The notes under the pieces: generated by a model | Told to the model about the DNA's origin: nothing | Databases searched by the model: none | Seen by the model: the letters and a program-made list of their open reading frames with translations, nothing else | Translations under genes and position numbers: made by a program | Shown: positions 8,915 through 17,004 of the stretch, one piece after another | Layout: every line of letters begins with the position of its first letter | Position numbering within the stretch: position 1 is the first letter of the stretch | NCBI GenBank assembly: GCA_047633055.1 | Contig: JBLIEI010000018.1 | Span: forward strand, 5,360 to 69,359 | Source of the DNA: CALJFL01 sp047633055 | GTDB lineage: Bacteria; Pseudomonadota; Gammaproteobacteria; Pseudomonadales; Halieaceae | Length of the DNA stretch: 64,000 nucleotides | Direction: 5' to 3'

Positions 8915-8947
8915 ATACTTGAGGGAAAGCAAAACATACTGTATGTT
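8915..8947 (+). promoter_or_regulatory. Promoter with palindromic operator over the -10 box
   Basis: A -35 TTGAGG (8919-8924) and a -10 TATGTT (8942-8947) are 17 bp apart. The palindrome AACATAC-T-GTATGTT (8933-8947) covers the -10 box, as expected for a repressor site. The same arrangement, including a shared 19-base string, recurs upstream of the MaoC gene at 13163-13195. It lies about 85 bp upstream of the first acyl-CoA dehydrogenase. Confidence 0.6.
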
Positions 8948-9031
8948 CAAATGCGTTTTGGGCTTACCCAAGGGTGCCTTCCTGTGGGTGGCAATCAAAT
9001 TGGCCACCGCTGCTTTGTCTGAGAGGAATTT

Positions 9032-10213
9032 ATGAGTAATCAAGAGCAATTTCGCCAAGACACCCGGTCGTGGCTAGAGACCAATTGCCCCGCTGCTATG
9101 CGAACACCGGTAAAGGGGTTCGACGATTTGTATACCGGAGGTAGAAACCCGGAGATTAGCCACCCCGACCAGAAGCTGTGGTGTGATCGTATGGTTGGGC
9201 GCGGCTGGACTGTGCCCCACTGGCCCAAGGAATACGGCGGAGGCGGCTTGGATAGCGACGAGCTGAAGATATTGCAGCAGGAGATGGCGGCCATTGGTGC
9301 GCGCCGCTCACTAGACAGCTTTGGCATATCTATGCTCGGACCCGCGCTGCTCGAGTTCGGCACTGAAGAGCAGAAGCTTGAGCATTTACCAGCAATCTGC
9401 CGGGGTGAAATCCGCTGGTGCCAAGGTTACTCTGAGCCTAACGCGGGCTCAGATCTGGCCAGCCTGCAAACCCGCGCTGACGATCACGGCGATCACTACC
9501 TCATTAACGGTCAAAAAATCTGGACCTCTTATGCCGATAAATCCGACTGGATTTTCTGTTTGGTTCGCACCGATAACACGGGCACCAAGCACGAGGGCAT
9601 CAGTTTCATGCTGTTTGATATGGCTCAACCCGGGGTTACAGTGAAACCTATCAAGTTGATCAGTGGCAATTCCCCATTCTGTGAGACGTTCTTTGACGAT
9701 GTTCGCGCGGAAAAGAAAAACCTGATCGGCGAAGCGGGCAAGGGCTGGGCAATTGCCAAGTATTTGCTGACGCATGAGCGGGAAATGATTTCAAGCTTTG
9801 GAGCCGCGTCCAAGGTGTCTATGGGGGAAATGGCGGTGGCGGAGTTTGGCTTGGACGCGACCGGCCGACTCGATAACACCGTGCTGCGCCAGAATATTGC
9901 GCAGTACCAGTTGGATGCGCAGGCCTTTGGTGCAACCCTGTCACGCATTGGTGACGAAACCAAGTCGGGCCAGGGTCTGGGTGCCGCATCGTCCATTTTC
10001 AAATACTACGGTACCGAACTCAACAAGCGTCGTAATGAGCTGAATTTGGCGGTGGGCGGCGAGGGTGCTCTGGGATGGGACGGCGAGGCCTACAACGATG
10101 GCAAGGTCAGTCGGGACTGGCTGCGCTCCAAGGCCAACTCCATTGAGGGCGGCACCTCGGAGGTGCAGCTGAATATTATTGCCAAGCGTGTGCTTGGTTT
10201 ACCCGACGCTTGA
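9032..10213 (+). CDS. Acyl-CoA dehydrogenase
   Basis: A 393-residue FAD flavoenzyme that introduces the alpha-beta double bond into an acyl-CoA and passes electrons to ETF. Family marks are WCQGYSEPNAGSDLASL (flavin/substrate loop, near residue 135), INGQKIWTSYA and the C-terminal SIEGGTSEVQLNIIAKRVLG. It is followed 34 bp later by a second, divergent acyl-CoA dehydrogenase with no such EGGTSE end. This resembles alpha2-beta2 heteromeric enzymes such as those of steroid side-chain degradation. The start is ATG with GAGAGGAA upstream. Substrate is not determined; a bulky or branched acyl-CoA is a guess from the pairing. Confidence 0.88.
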   Translation: MSNQEQFRQDTRSWLETNCPAAMRTPVKGFDDLYTGGRNPEISHPDQKLWCDRMVGRGWTVPHWPKEYGGGGLDSDELKILQQEMAAIGARRSLDSFGISMLGPALLEFGTEEQKLEHLPAICRGEIRWCQGYSEPNAGSDLASLQTRADDHGDHYLINGQKIWTSYADKSDWIFCLVRTDNTGTKHEGISFMLFDMAQPGVTVKPIKLISGNSPFCETFFDDVRAEKKNLIGEAGKGWAIAKYLLTHEREMISSFGAASKVSMGEMAVAEFGLDATGRLDNTVLRQNIAQYQLDAQAFGATLSRIGDETKSGQGLGAASSIFKYYGTELNKRRNELNLAVGGEGALGWDGEAYNDGKVSRDWLRSKANSIEGGTSEVQLNIIAKRVLGLPDA

Positions 10214-10247
10214 TCCACGCTTCCACGCGAATGAAGAGGACATCGAC

Positions 10248-11387
10248 ATGCCACTGGTTTTAAACGAAGAACAGGTGATGCTGCGGGACGCGGCAGCGGG
10301 ATTTCTGGCTGAGAATGCAACGGTATCGCACCTGCGTGAGTTGCGTGACAGCGGCAGCGAGCGCGGCTTCAGCGGTGAGGTCTGGCAGCAGATGGCCGAA
10401 ATGGGCTGGGCCGGGATAGCCATTCCAGAAGAATTTGGCGGTCTTGGCTATGGTTATGCCGGACTCGGTTTGGTGTTGGAACAGGTGGGTCGCAACCTGA
10501 GTCCGTCGCCCCTGCAGTCTACTGTGCTGGTCGCTGCCACAGCCATCAGCGAATTGGGTTCAGCCGCACAGAAAGAGAATCTGCTGCCCGCGATTGCGGC
10601 CGGTCAGAGTCTCGTTAGTCTGGCGCTGCAGGAAGGTAATCACCATGCGCCCCACAAAACAGCACTGACTGCGAGTCGTGATGGCGACCGTTATACGCTC
10701 AGCGGCAGTAAGACCCAAGTGCTTGATGCGGGAGTTGCTGATCACTTCATCGTTATAGCCCGCACTGCCGGCCATCCCGGCGATGAACAGGGTCTGAGTG
10801 CTTTTCTAGTTCCGGCCAGCGCAGATGGCGTGACTATAGAGCGGCGCAGTATGGTCGATTCATTGAACTCCGGTACGGTCTACTTGCAAAATGTCTCGGT
10901 TGCGTCAGACAAGCTGCTGGGCGGTGAAGGCGACGCTTGGACAGGTCTCGCCAGAGCACTGGATATTGCGAATATTGGGCTGGCGTCCGAGTTGTTAGGG
11001 CTGTCGACTGCAGCATTCGAAAAAACAGTTGGGTATCTCACCGAACGCAAGCAGTTTGGACGGATAATAGGCTCATTTCAGGGTCTGCAGCATCGCGCGG
11101 CCGAACTTTATGCAGAGCTGGAGTTGGCCCGTTCAATAGTAATGCAGGCATTGCAGGCCATTGATGAAGGCAATGACACACTGCCGTTATTGGCGAGCGC
11201 CGCGAAGGCCAAACTGTGTGAGGTTGCCCAGCGGACAACCAACGAGGGCATTCAGATGCATGGCGGCGTCGGCATGACTGATGAATACGACATCGGCTTC
11301 TATATCAAGCGCGCCAGAGTTGCCCAACAGACCCTGGGCGATTATAACTACCATCTGGATCGCTATGCCACGCTGAGTGGCTTTTAA
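10248..11387 (+). CDS. Acyl-CoA dehydrogenase, probable partner subunit
   Basis: A 379-residue acyl-CoA dehydrogenase-fold protein starting MPLVLNEEQVMLRDAA. The start chosen is the ATG behind GAAGAGGA; an upstream in-frame start would overlap the previous gene. The sequence keeps the helical domains and the ending IQMHGGVGMTDEYDIGFYIKRA. It lacks the EG(T/G)-type catalytic segment seen in its neighbour and ends soon after DRYATLSGF. The likely role is the non-catalytic or flavin-binding half of a heteromer with the upstream gene, which is inference from gene pairing. Confidence 0.82.
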   Translation: MPLVLNEEQVMLRDAAAGFLAENATVSHLRELRDSGSERGFSGEVWQQMAEMGWAGIAIPEEFGGLGYGYAGLGLVLEQVGRNLSPSPLQSTVLVAATAISELGSAAQKENLLPAIAAGQSLVSLALQEGNHHAPHKTALTASRDGDRYTLSGSKTQVLDAGVADHFIVIARTAGHPGDEQGLSAFLVPASADGVTIERRSMVDSLNSGTVYLQNVSVASDKLLGGEGDAWTGLARALDIANIGLASELLGLSTAAFEKTVGYLTERKQFGRIIGSFQGLQHRAAELYAELELARSIVMQALQAIDEGNDTLPLLASAAKAKLCEVAQRTTNEGIQMHGGVGMTDEYDIGFYIKRARVAQQTLGDYNYHLDRYATLSGF

Positions 11388-11397
11388 CCCGCGGGCA

Positions 11398-11674
11398 ATG
11401 CCAGTGAATGATGCGCTACGGGCGATTGACCAGCAGGTGGCGGTGCTCACTGGCCCCGGGCAGGCGGTCGCCCTCAAGCTCTAGGTGGCTATTTTTGGTT
11501 GACCCACTTGCAGGATTTAAAAGTTCGGCTCATGCCTGGTTCCGGGACGAACAACTGCCCTGGATAGCGTCGGGCAAAATACTTGAACAGCAGTTGACGT
11601 CAGATTATGCGGAAGTATTGGCCGCAGCTTCTTGGATCAAGCAGTATCAACACTATTCATATCACCAGCAGTAG
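11398..11674 (+). pseudogene. Internally deleted acyl-CoA ligase remnant
   Basis: The ATG at 11398 opens a 28-codon piece (MPVNDALRAIDQQVAVLTGP) that looks like the N-terminus of an AMP-forming acyl-CoA synthetase. After its stop at 11484, another frame carries WFRDEQLPWIASGKILEQQL, the lysine-containing C-terminal A10-type motif of the same superfamily, ending at 11674. The roughly 450 residues between are gone. The remnant sits between two acyl-CoA dehydrogenase genes, where a ligase would make sense. The matched ends support the call, but the middle cannot be checked. Confidence 0.55.
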
Positions 11675-11694
11675 CGGATAAGGAAGAAAAGACA

Positions 11695-12945
11695 ATGGAC
11701 TTAGGCATTAGCGCCAATGTGGCACCAACGTTAGAGGCGGTGCGGAATTTTATTACCGAGAATATTGAGCCGGTAGAGCAGGAGTACCATGACCAGGTCG
11801 ATGTCGGAGATCGTTGGTCGCTGAACGATCGCCAGGCGGAGATCATCGGTGGTCTGAAGGATAAAGCCAAGGCCGCGGGATTGTGGAATTTCTTTCTCAC
11901 TGACGGTGACAGTGGCTCGGGCTTGAACACGGTTGAGTACGCCTACCTCGCTGAGGAAATGGGCCGTTCATACATGGCCGCGGAAGCGTTCAATTGTGCT
12001 GCGCCGGATACCGGCAACATGGAGGTGCTGCATAAATACGGTAGCGAAGCACAGAAAAAACAATGGCTGGAGCCTCTGCTTGCTGGTGAGATTCGTTCGG
12101 CGTTTGCAATGACTGAGCCAGGTGTTGCGTCCTCTGATGCGACCAACGTCTGCACCAGCGCGGTACTGGATGGCGATGAGTGGGTGATCAATGGCGAGAA
12201 GCACTATATTTCGGGCGCTGGTGATTCCCGCTGCAAAATTATGATCGTGATGGTGAAAACTGATCCGGACGCGCCCAAGCATGCACAGCAAAGTCAAATA
12301 CTTGTGCCGACAGACGCTCAGGGTTTTGAAAATATTCGCCCCATGCACGTCTTCGGTATGGACGATGCACCACACGGACATATGCACCAGCGTTTTACCA
12401 ACGTGCGGGTCCCTAAAGAAAATATGATTCTGGGGGCCGGTCGGGGCTTTGAGATTTCCCAGGGCCGCTTGGGGCCCGGCCGTATTCACCATTGCATGCG
12501 CGCTATTGGTGCCGCAGAACGCGCCCTGCAGCTACTGTGCGAGCGTGCTGTCTCTCGTACGGCTTTTGGTAGGCCACTGGCCAAGCTGGGTGGTAATGTT
12601 GATATCATCGCCAATGCCCGCATGGACATTGAGCAGTCTCGTTTGCTCACGCTGAAGACCGCGTGGATGATGGATAACGTTGACGCCAAGGAAGCGCGAA
12701 TCTGGATTTCAATGATCAAGACCGCAGTGCCTAATGTCACCATTCGCATTATCGATCAGGCCATTCAAATGTTCGGTGCTCTGGGTATTTCTCAGGACAC
12801 GCCGTTGGCGGCGATGTACATGGGGCAGCGAACCTTGCGCTTGGCCGATGGCCCGGACGAAGTTCACCGCATGGTAGTGGGTCGCCACGAGCTCAAGCAG
12901 TACACGGGCCAGAGTGGCGTCAACGCGACTTTTCGCGACGGTTGA
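11695..12945 (+). CDS. Acyl-CoA dehydrogenase (ACAD10/11-like)
   Basis: A 416-residue acyl-CoA dehydrogenase starting MDLGISANVAP, with AAGGAAGAAAAG just before the ATG. Motifs: FAMTEPGVASSDATN (near residue 140), VINGEKHYISGAG, RTAFGRPLAKLGG and the C-terminal RLADGPDEVHRMVVGRHEL. The DGPDEVH end is typical of the ACAD10/11 and long-chain branch. Role: first oxidation step of an acyl-CoA with electrons to ETF. It is the last gene of the unit starting at 9032, and no further gene follows for 362 bp. Confidence 0.88.
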   Translation: MDLGISANVAPTLEAVRNFITENIEPVEQEYHDQVDVGDRWSLNDRQAEIIGGLKDKAKAAGLWNFFLTDGDSGSGLNTVEYAYLAEEMGRSYMAAEAFNCAAPDTGNMEVLHKYGSEAQKKQWLEPLLAGEIRSAFAMTEPGVASSDATNVCTSAVLDGDEWVINGEKHYISGAGDSRCKIMIVMVKTDPDAPKHAQQSQILVPTDAQGFENIRPMHVFGMDDAPHGHMHQRFTNVRVPKENMILGAGRGFEISQGRLGPGRIHHCMRAIGAAERALQLLCERAVSRTAFGRPLAKLGGNVDIIANARMDIEQSRLLTLKTAWMMDNVDAKEARIWISMIKTAVPNVTIRIIDQAIQMFGALGISQDTPLAAMYMGQRTLRLADGPDEVHRMVVGRHELKQYTGQSGVNATFRDG

Positions 12946-13162
12946 TACCCCGTCGTGTTGGAGGGTGCGTCGTGCAGCTGGCGATCACCCCCAACATTTA
13001 TTTTTGCAAGGCTGTTACCAGCGTCTGGTAACACTTAACCCCCGTTCGTCCAGAAGCCCGCAATGTTCCAAAGCCCCCAATAGGCGTTATTCGTTCGCAC
13101 CCCTTCTATGCTCTGCGATGGCGCCTTTGTGGGGCACCGCAGTGGCTGCTGTCAGCCAAATA

Positions 13163-13195
13163 ATACTTGAATGTAATAAATACATACTGTATGTT
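13163..13195 (+). promoter_or_regulatory. Second copy of the palindromic promoter/operator
   Basis: TTGAAT (13167-13172), a 17-bp spacer and TATGTT (13190-13195) with the palindrome ACATACTGTATGT (13182-13194) over the -10. The 19 bases acatactgtatgttcaaat and the upstream atacttga are identical, at identical spacing, to those before the 9032 gene. This points to one regulator controlling both operons. The rest of the 12946-13307 spacer shows no gene. Confidence 0.6.
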
Positions 13196-13307
13196 CAAAT
13201 CCGATTTTTTGGGATGAGTCCGCTCCCAATCCGCACCATCTAAAGTGACTGTAATGCACACCGAGATCGTTTTTCGTCCCGAATGATTCACCAAGGAGGA
13301 GTTCAAC

Positions 13308-13772
13308 ATGGCAGTACAGATCGTACCTAAAGAAGACATGGCAGCAGCAGTCGGTAGTAAATTTGAGCCTAGCGACTGGATTGAAATTACCCAAGAGAGA
13401 ATCAACACCTTTGCCGATTGCACTGAAGATCATCAGTTTATTCACATAGACGCCGAAGCGGCGGCAAAGACGCCCTTTGGCGGTACTATTGCACACGGTT
13501 TTCTAACCCTGTCCCTGCTATCAAAAATGACTGAAGGTAGCGGCATCGTGCCCGAAGGCACCATTATGGGATTGAACTATGGCTTTGATAAAGTCCGTTT
13601 CCTTACCCCGGTCGCCTCGGGTAAGCGAGTTAGAGGCCATTTTGAGGTTTTGAGTGTCGATCAGAAAGACGAAAACCGCTTCCTCATCAAGCAGGGTATT
13701 ACGGTTGAAATTGAGGGTGAAAAAAACCCTGCTCTGGTCGCAGAGTGGTTGGGCATGATGATTTGCGGCTGA
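13308..13772 (+). CDS. MaoC-family (R)-enoyl-CoA hydratase
   Basis: A 154-residue hot-dog-fold hydratase of the MaoC/NodN/PhaJ type, which adds water to trans-2-enoyl-CoA to give (R)-3-hydroxyacyl-CoA. The catalytic Asp/His segment is FADCTEDHQFIHIDAEAA (near residues 34-51), followed by TPFGGTIAHGFLTLSLL. It is preceded by a strong AAGGAGG site. It heads the operon hydratase-dehydrogenase-thiolase, a complete set of later beta-oxidation steps, and has its own promoter with the shared palindrome. Confidence 0.88.
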   Translation: MAVQIVPKEDMAAAVGSKFEPSDWIEITQERINTFADCTEDHQFIHIDAEAAAKTPFGGTIAHGFLTLSLLSKMTEGSGIVPEGTIMGLNYGFDKVRFLTPVASGKRVRGHFEVLSVDQKDENRFLIKQGITVEIEGEKNPALVAEWLGMMICG

Positions 13773-13813
13773 ACCAGGCCTTTAAAAATTTTTGTTGATA
13801 GAGGAGTTTCCAA

Positions 13814-14734
13814 ATGACTATTCGTTATGACGGCAAAGTTGCCATTGTTACAGGCGCTGGCCAGGGTCTGGGCCGCAGCCATGCGATTGCGTTGGCCAAA
13901 CGTGGAGCCAAAGTGGTAATCAATGATCTTGGCGGTGCCAAAGACGGTACTGGCGGATCCAGCGAAGCGGCTCAGGCTGTCGTCGCTGAAATTGAAGCCC
14001 TGGGCGGAGAGGCCATCGCCAACGGCGCTAACGTTGCCAAATATGATGAAGTCGAGGCGATGGTCAAGCAAACTATGGACGCCTGGGGTCGCATCGACAT
14101 CCTGGTGAATAACGCAGGCATACTGCGTGACAAGAGCTTTGCCAAGAGCGGCCTGGACGACTTTAAATTGGTGGTGGACGTTCATCTCATGGGCACTGTC
14201 AATTGCACCAAGGCTTGCTGGGAGATTATGCGCGAGCAGGCGTACGGTCGCGTCGTGGTGACTACATCGTCGTCAGGCCTGTACGGCAATTTTGGCCAGA
14301 GTAATTACGGCTCGGCTAAGATGGGCGTTATCGGCCTAATGAATACGCTGGCTCAGGAAGGCGGCAAGTACAATATAAAGGTTAATGCCCTGGCACCAAC
14401 AGCGGGCACACGGATGACTGAAGGTCTGATTCCTGAAAAAGCGTTTGACCTGCTAACGCCTGAAACAGTGACACCAGCGGTGCTTTATCTGGTTAGTGAA
14501 GACGCTCCCACCCGGACTATTTTGTGTGCCGGTGCTGGCGCTTTTGCAGTCTCCAAAATTGTGGAGACGGACGGCACCTGGTTGCCGCCGGAAGATCAGA
14601 CGCCCGAGGGTATTGCTGCTGCCTGGGATACAATCAGCTCTGCGGAAGGCGAAAAAGCGCCGCAGTCTGGAGGCGAGCAGACCATGAAGTTCATTATCAA
14701 GGCCGCTGCCGGTCTGGGTGTGTCACTGGATTAA
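13814..14734 (+). CDS. SDR 3-hydroxyacyl-CoA dehydrogenase (HSD17B4-like)
   Basis: A 306-residue short-chain dehydrogenase. The NAD(P)-binding TGAGQGLGRSHA lies near residue 15, NNAG near 98, the catalytic Ser in TTSSSG and the Tyr/Lys pair in SNYGSAK near 170. The long C-terminus and the VVINDLGGAKDGTG segment resemble the dehydrogenase domain of peroxisomal multifunctional enzyme type 2. That enzyme oxidises (R)-3-hydroxyacyl-CoA, which fits the MaoC hydratase 41 bp upstream and the thiolase 15 bp downstream. Shine-Dalgarno: GAGGAG. Confidence 0.85.
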   Translation: MTIRYDGKVAIVTGAGQGLGRSHAIALAKRGAKVVINDLGGAKDGTGGSSEAAQAVVAEIEALGGEAIANGANVAKYDEVEAMVKQTMDAWGRIDILVNNAGILRDKSFAKSGLDDFKLVVDVHLMGTVNCTKACWEIMREQAYGRVVVTTSSSGLYGNFGQSNYGSAKMGVIGLMNTLAQEGGKYNIKVNALAPTAGTRMTEGLIPEKAFDLLTPETVTPAVLYLVSEDAPTRTILCAGAGAFAVSKIVETDGTWLPPEDQTPEGIAAAWDTISSAEGEKAPQSGGEQTMKFIIKAAAGLGVSLD

Positions 14735-14749
14735 TTAAGGAGAAACAGC

Positions 14750-15928
14750 ATGAAAGAAGCAGTTATTGTAAGTACGGCGCGTACCCCGATCGGCAAAGCC
14801 TATCGCGGTGGCTTTAATAACCTGGGTGGCGCATCCCTGGGTTCTGCATCTGTTGCAGAGGCGGTCAAGCGTGCGGGTATCGACCCTGCCCGGATCGACG
14901 ACGTAATCATGGGGGCGGCGCTGCAGCAAGGCGCAACCGGTTCCAATGTGGCTCGCCAAATTGCCCTGCGGGCAGGTCTGCCTGTCACTGTCTCTGGCAT
15001 GACACTGGATCGTCAGTGTTCTTCAGGCCTGATGGCGGTAGCGACCGCAGCCAAGCAAGTGCTGCATGACGGTATGGATTGCGTGGTCGGCGGCGGTCTG
15101 GACTCCATTTCTCTGGTCCAGAATGAGCATATGAATGTCCACCGCATGGTCGATGAAGAGCTGCTCGCTGTTGAGCCCAATATCTTCATGCCCATGCTGC
15201 AAACTGCCGAAAATGTAGCGGCTCGTTATAATATTTCCCGCGACGCGATGGACGAGTACGGTTTGCAGTCACAGCAACGAACCGCTGCGGCTTACGCGGC
15301 AGGAAAGTACGATGACGAATTGGTGCCAGTAACGTGTAAACGCACTGTCTGGAGCAAAGAGACAGGAGATGCCTCGGAAGCGGAAGGGACTGTCGCCAAA
15401 GACGAAGGTCTGCGTGCAACCACCCTGGAAGGATTGTCTAAGCTGAAAACGGTTATTGAGGGCGGTACCATCACTGCCGGCAATGCATCCCAGCTCTCGG
15501 ATGGTTCTTCTGCCCAGGTGATCATGGACTCTAAGGTTGCTGAGCAGGAAGGTTTGGAGCCTCTGGGTATCTACCGTGGCATCGCCGTTGCTGGCTGTAA
15601 GCCAGATGAAATGGGTATTGGCCCGGTGTTCGCGGTGCCCAAGCTGCTGAAGCAGCACGGTCTTTCTGTGAATGATATTGGTCTGTGGGAGCTGAACGAG
15701 GCATTTGCCGTACAGGTTATTTATTGTCGCGATCAGTTGGGAATCGACAATGACAAACTTAACGTCAATGGCGGTGCGATTTCCATTGGCCACCCCTACG
15801 GCATGAGCGGATCGCGGATGATTGGACACGCCCTGATTGAAGGCAAGCGGCGCGGCGTCAAGTTTGTGGTGGTTACGATGTGCGTGGGCGGCGGCATGGG
15901 CGCGGCCGGCTTGTTTGAGGTTGCATAA
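14750..15928 (+). CDS. Acetyl-CoA acyltransferase (thiolase)
   Basis: A 392-residue thiolase that cleaves 3-ketoacyl-CoA with CoA to release acetyl-CoA (or a branched or propionyl product). All catalytic elements are present: nucleophile Cys90 in DRQCSSG, the base His348 in GGAISIGHPYGMSG and Cys378 in TMCVGGGMGAAG. The length is normal. It is the last gene of the MaoC-SDR-thiolase operon and is closed by a strong terminator at 15944. Chain-length specificity cannot be read, and biosynthetic use is possible but less likely in this context. Confidence 0.9.
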   Translation: MKEAVIVSTARTPIGKAYRGGFNNLGGASLGSASVAEAVKRAGIDPARIDDVIMGAALQQGATGSNVARQIALRAGLPVTVSGMTLDRQCSSGLMAVATAAKQVLHDGMDCVVGGGLDSISLVQNEHMNVHRMVDEELLAVEPNIFMPMLQTAENVAARYNISRDAMDEYGLQSQQRTAAAYAAGKYDDELVPVTCKRTVWSKETGDASEAEGTVAKDEGLRATTLEGLSKLKTVIEGGTITAGNASQLSDGSSAQVIMDSKVAEQEGLEPLGIYRGIAVAGCKPDEMGIGPVFAVPKLLKQHGLSVNDIGLWELNEAFAVQVIYCRDQLGIDNDKLNVNGGAISIGHPYGMSGSRMIGHALIEGKRRGVKFVVVTMCVGGGMGAAGLFEVA

Positions 15929-15943
15929 GTACTAAGCGATAAC

Positions 15944-15974
15944 AAGACGGCGCCTTCGGGCGCCGTCTTTGTGT
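15944..15974 (+). terminator. Rho-independent terminator after thiolase
   Basis: An 11-bp perfect stem AAGACGGCGCC / GGCGCCGTCTT with a TTCG tetraloop (15944-15969), followed by T-rich TGTGTTT. It ends the 13308-15928 operon. Confidence 0.88.
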
Positions 15975-16016
15975 TTGAAACGGACAAATATTGGCTAAAC
16001 ATTAGCGGAGCAAAAA

Positions 16017-16994
16017 ATGAAAGCAGTGGTATGCAAAGAACATGGAATGGCAGACAAATTGACCCTGGACCAGGACTGGCCAGAGCCGGTAGCCAGCGAT
16101 CACGAGGTTCTCGTTAACGTTAGGGCGGCGGGCCTGAATTTTCCTGACGTGCTCATGATTCAAGGTAAGTATCAGATGCAGCCCGATATGCCATTCGTTG
16201 CTGGTGGCGAGTTTGCCGGTGATGTTATCGCGGTTGGCTCAAAAGTAGAGCGTTACAAGGTGGGCGACAAGGTCGTCGCCATGTGTGGTTCTGGTGCTTT
16301 CACAGAAAAAGTAGCAGTGCATGAACTAGCGGCGCTGCCTATGCCCGAGAGCCTGAGCTACGAGCAGGCAGCAGGCGTGGGCGTCACCTATTTTACGTCC
16401 TACTATGCATTGAAACAGCGCGCACAACTCAAGGCCGGCGAAACTCTGCTCGTGTTGGGTGCAGCAGGTGGTGTTGGCGTTACCGCGATTGCGCTGGGCA
16501 AGCTAATGGGCGCGAAAGTGATTGCGGCTGCCAGCAGCGATGAAAAGCTTGAGCTGTGCAAAGAACTGGGTGCAGACGAGGTTATTAATTACAGCAATAC
16601 TTCGCTGAAGGATGCGATCAAGGAATTGACCGGTGGCAAGGGTGTAGATGTGGTTTACGACCCAGTGGGTGGTGACTTCACGGAGCCCGCCATACGCGGC
16701 ATGGGTTGGAACGGCCGCTATCTGGTGATTGGTTTCGCCAGTGGTCCTATCCCAAAAATTCCGCTCAACCTGACCTTGCTTAAGGGCTGCTCGATTGTAG
16801 GCGTATTCTGGGGGCGTTTTACGGCGGAGGAGCCGGCGGTCCATGCACAGAACATTGAAGAGCTGTGGGCGATGTTTGCTGAGGGTAAACTGAAACCGCT
16901 GGTGACCGATACTTTCCCCATGGCAGAGTATGAAAAAGCATTCACCCTAATGGTGGAGCGCAAGGCGCGTGGTAAAGTTATTTTGACCAACTAG
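16017..16994 (+). CDS. NADPH:quinone oxidoreductase-like MDR-family enzyme
   Basis: A 325-residue medium-chain reductase of the zinc-free quinone oxidoreductase type. It has the N-terminal GroES-like domain (NVRAAGLNFPDVLMIQGKYQ, PFVAGGEFAGDVIAVG) and a nucleotide-binding domain with LGAAGGVGVTAIALGKLMGA near residue 150. No structural-zinc cysteine cluster is seen. It starts an operon with the iron alcohol dehydrogenase (10 bp gap) and the thioesterase (5 bp gap). Possible role: reducing enoyl or quinone by-products of lipid catabolism. Substrate is unknown. Confidence 0.85.
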   Translation: MKAVVCKEHGMADKLTLDQDWPEPVASDHEVLVNVRAAGLNFPDVLMIQGKYQMQPDMPFVAGGEFAGDVIAVGSKVERYKVGDKVVAMCGSGAFTEKVAVHELAALPMPESLSYEQAAGVGVTYFTSYYALKQRAQLKAGETLLVLGAAGGVGVTAIALGKLMGAKVIAAASSDEKLELCKELGADEVINYSNTSLKDAIKELTGGKGVDVVYDPVGGDFTEPAIRGMGWNGRYLVIGFASGPIPKIPLNLTLLKGCSIVGVFWGRFTAEEPAVHAQNIEELWAMFAEGKLKPLVTDTFPMAEYEKAFTLMVERKARGKVILTN

Positions 16995-17004
16995 GAGACT
17001 GCCA

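Noticed and set aside
8933..8947. LexA-type SOS box
   Set aside because: The TACTGTATG core recalls LexA sites, but the CTG-N10-CAG spacing is absent and both copies precede lipid-catabolic genes.
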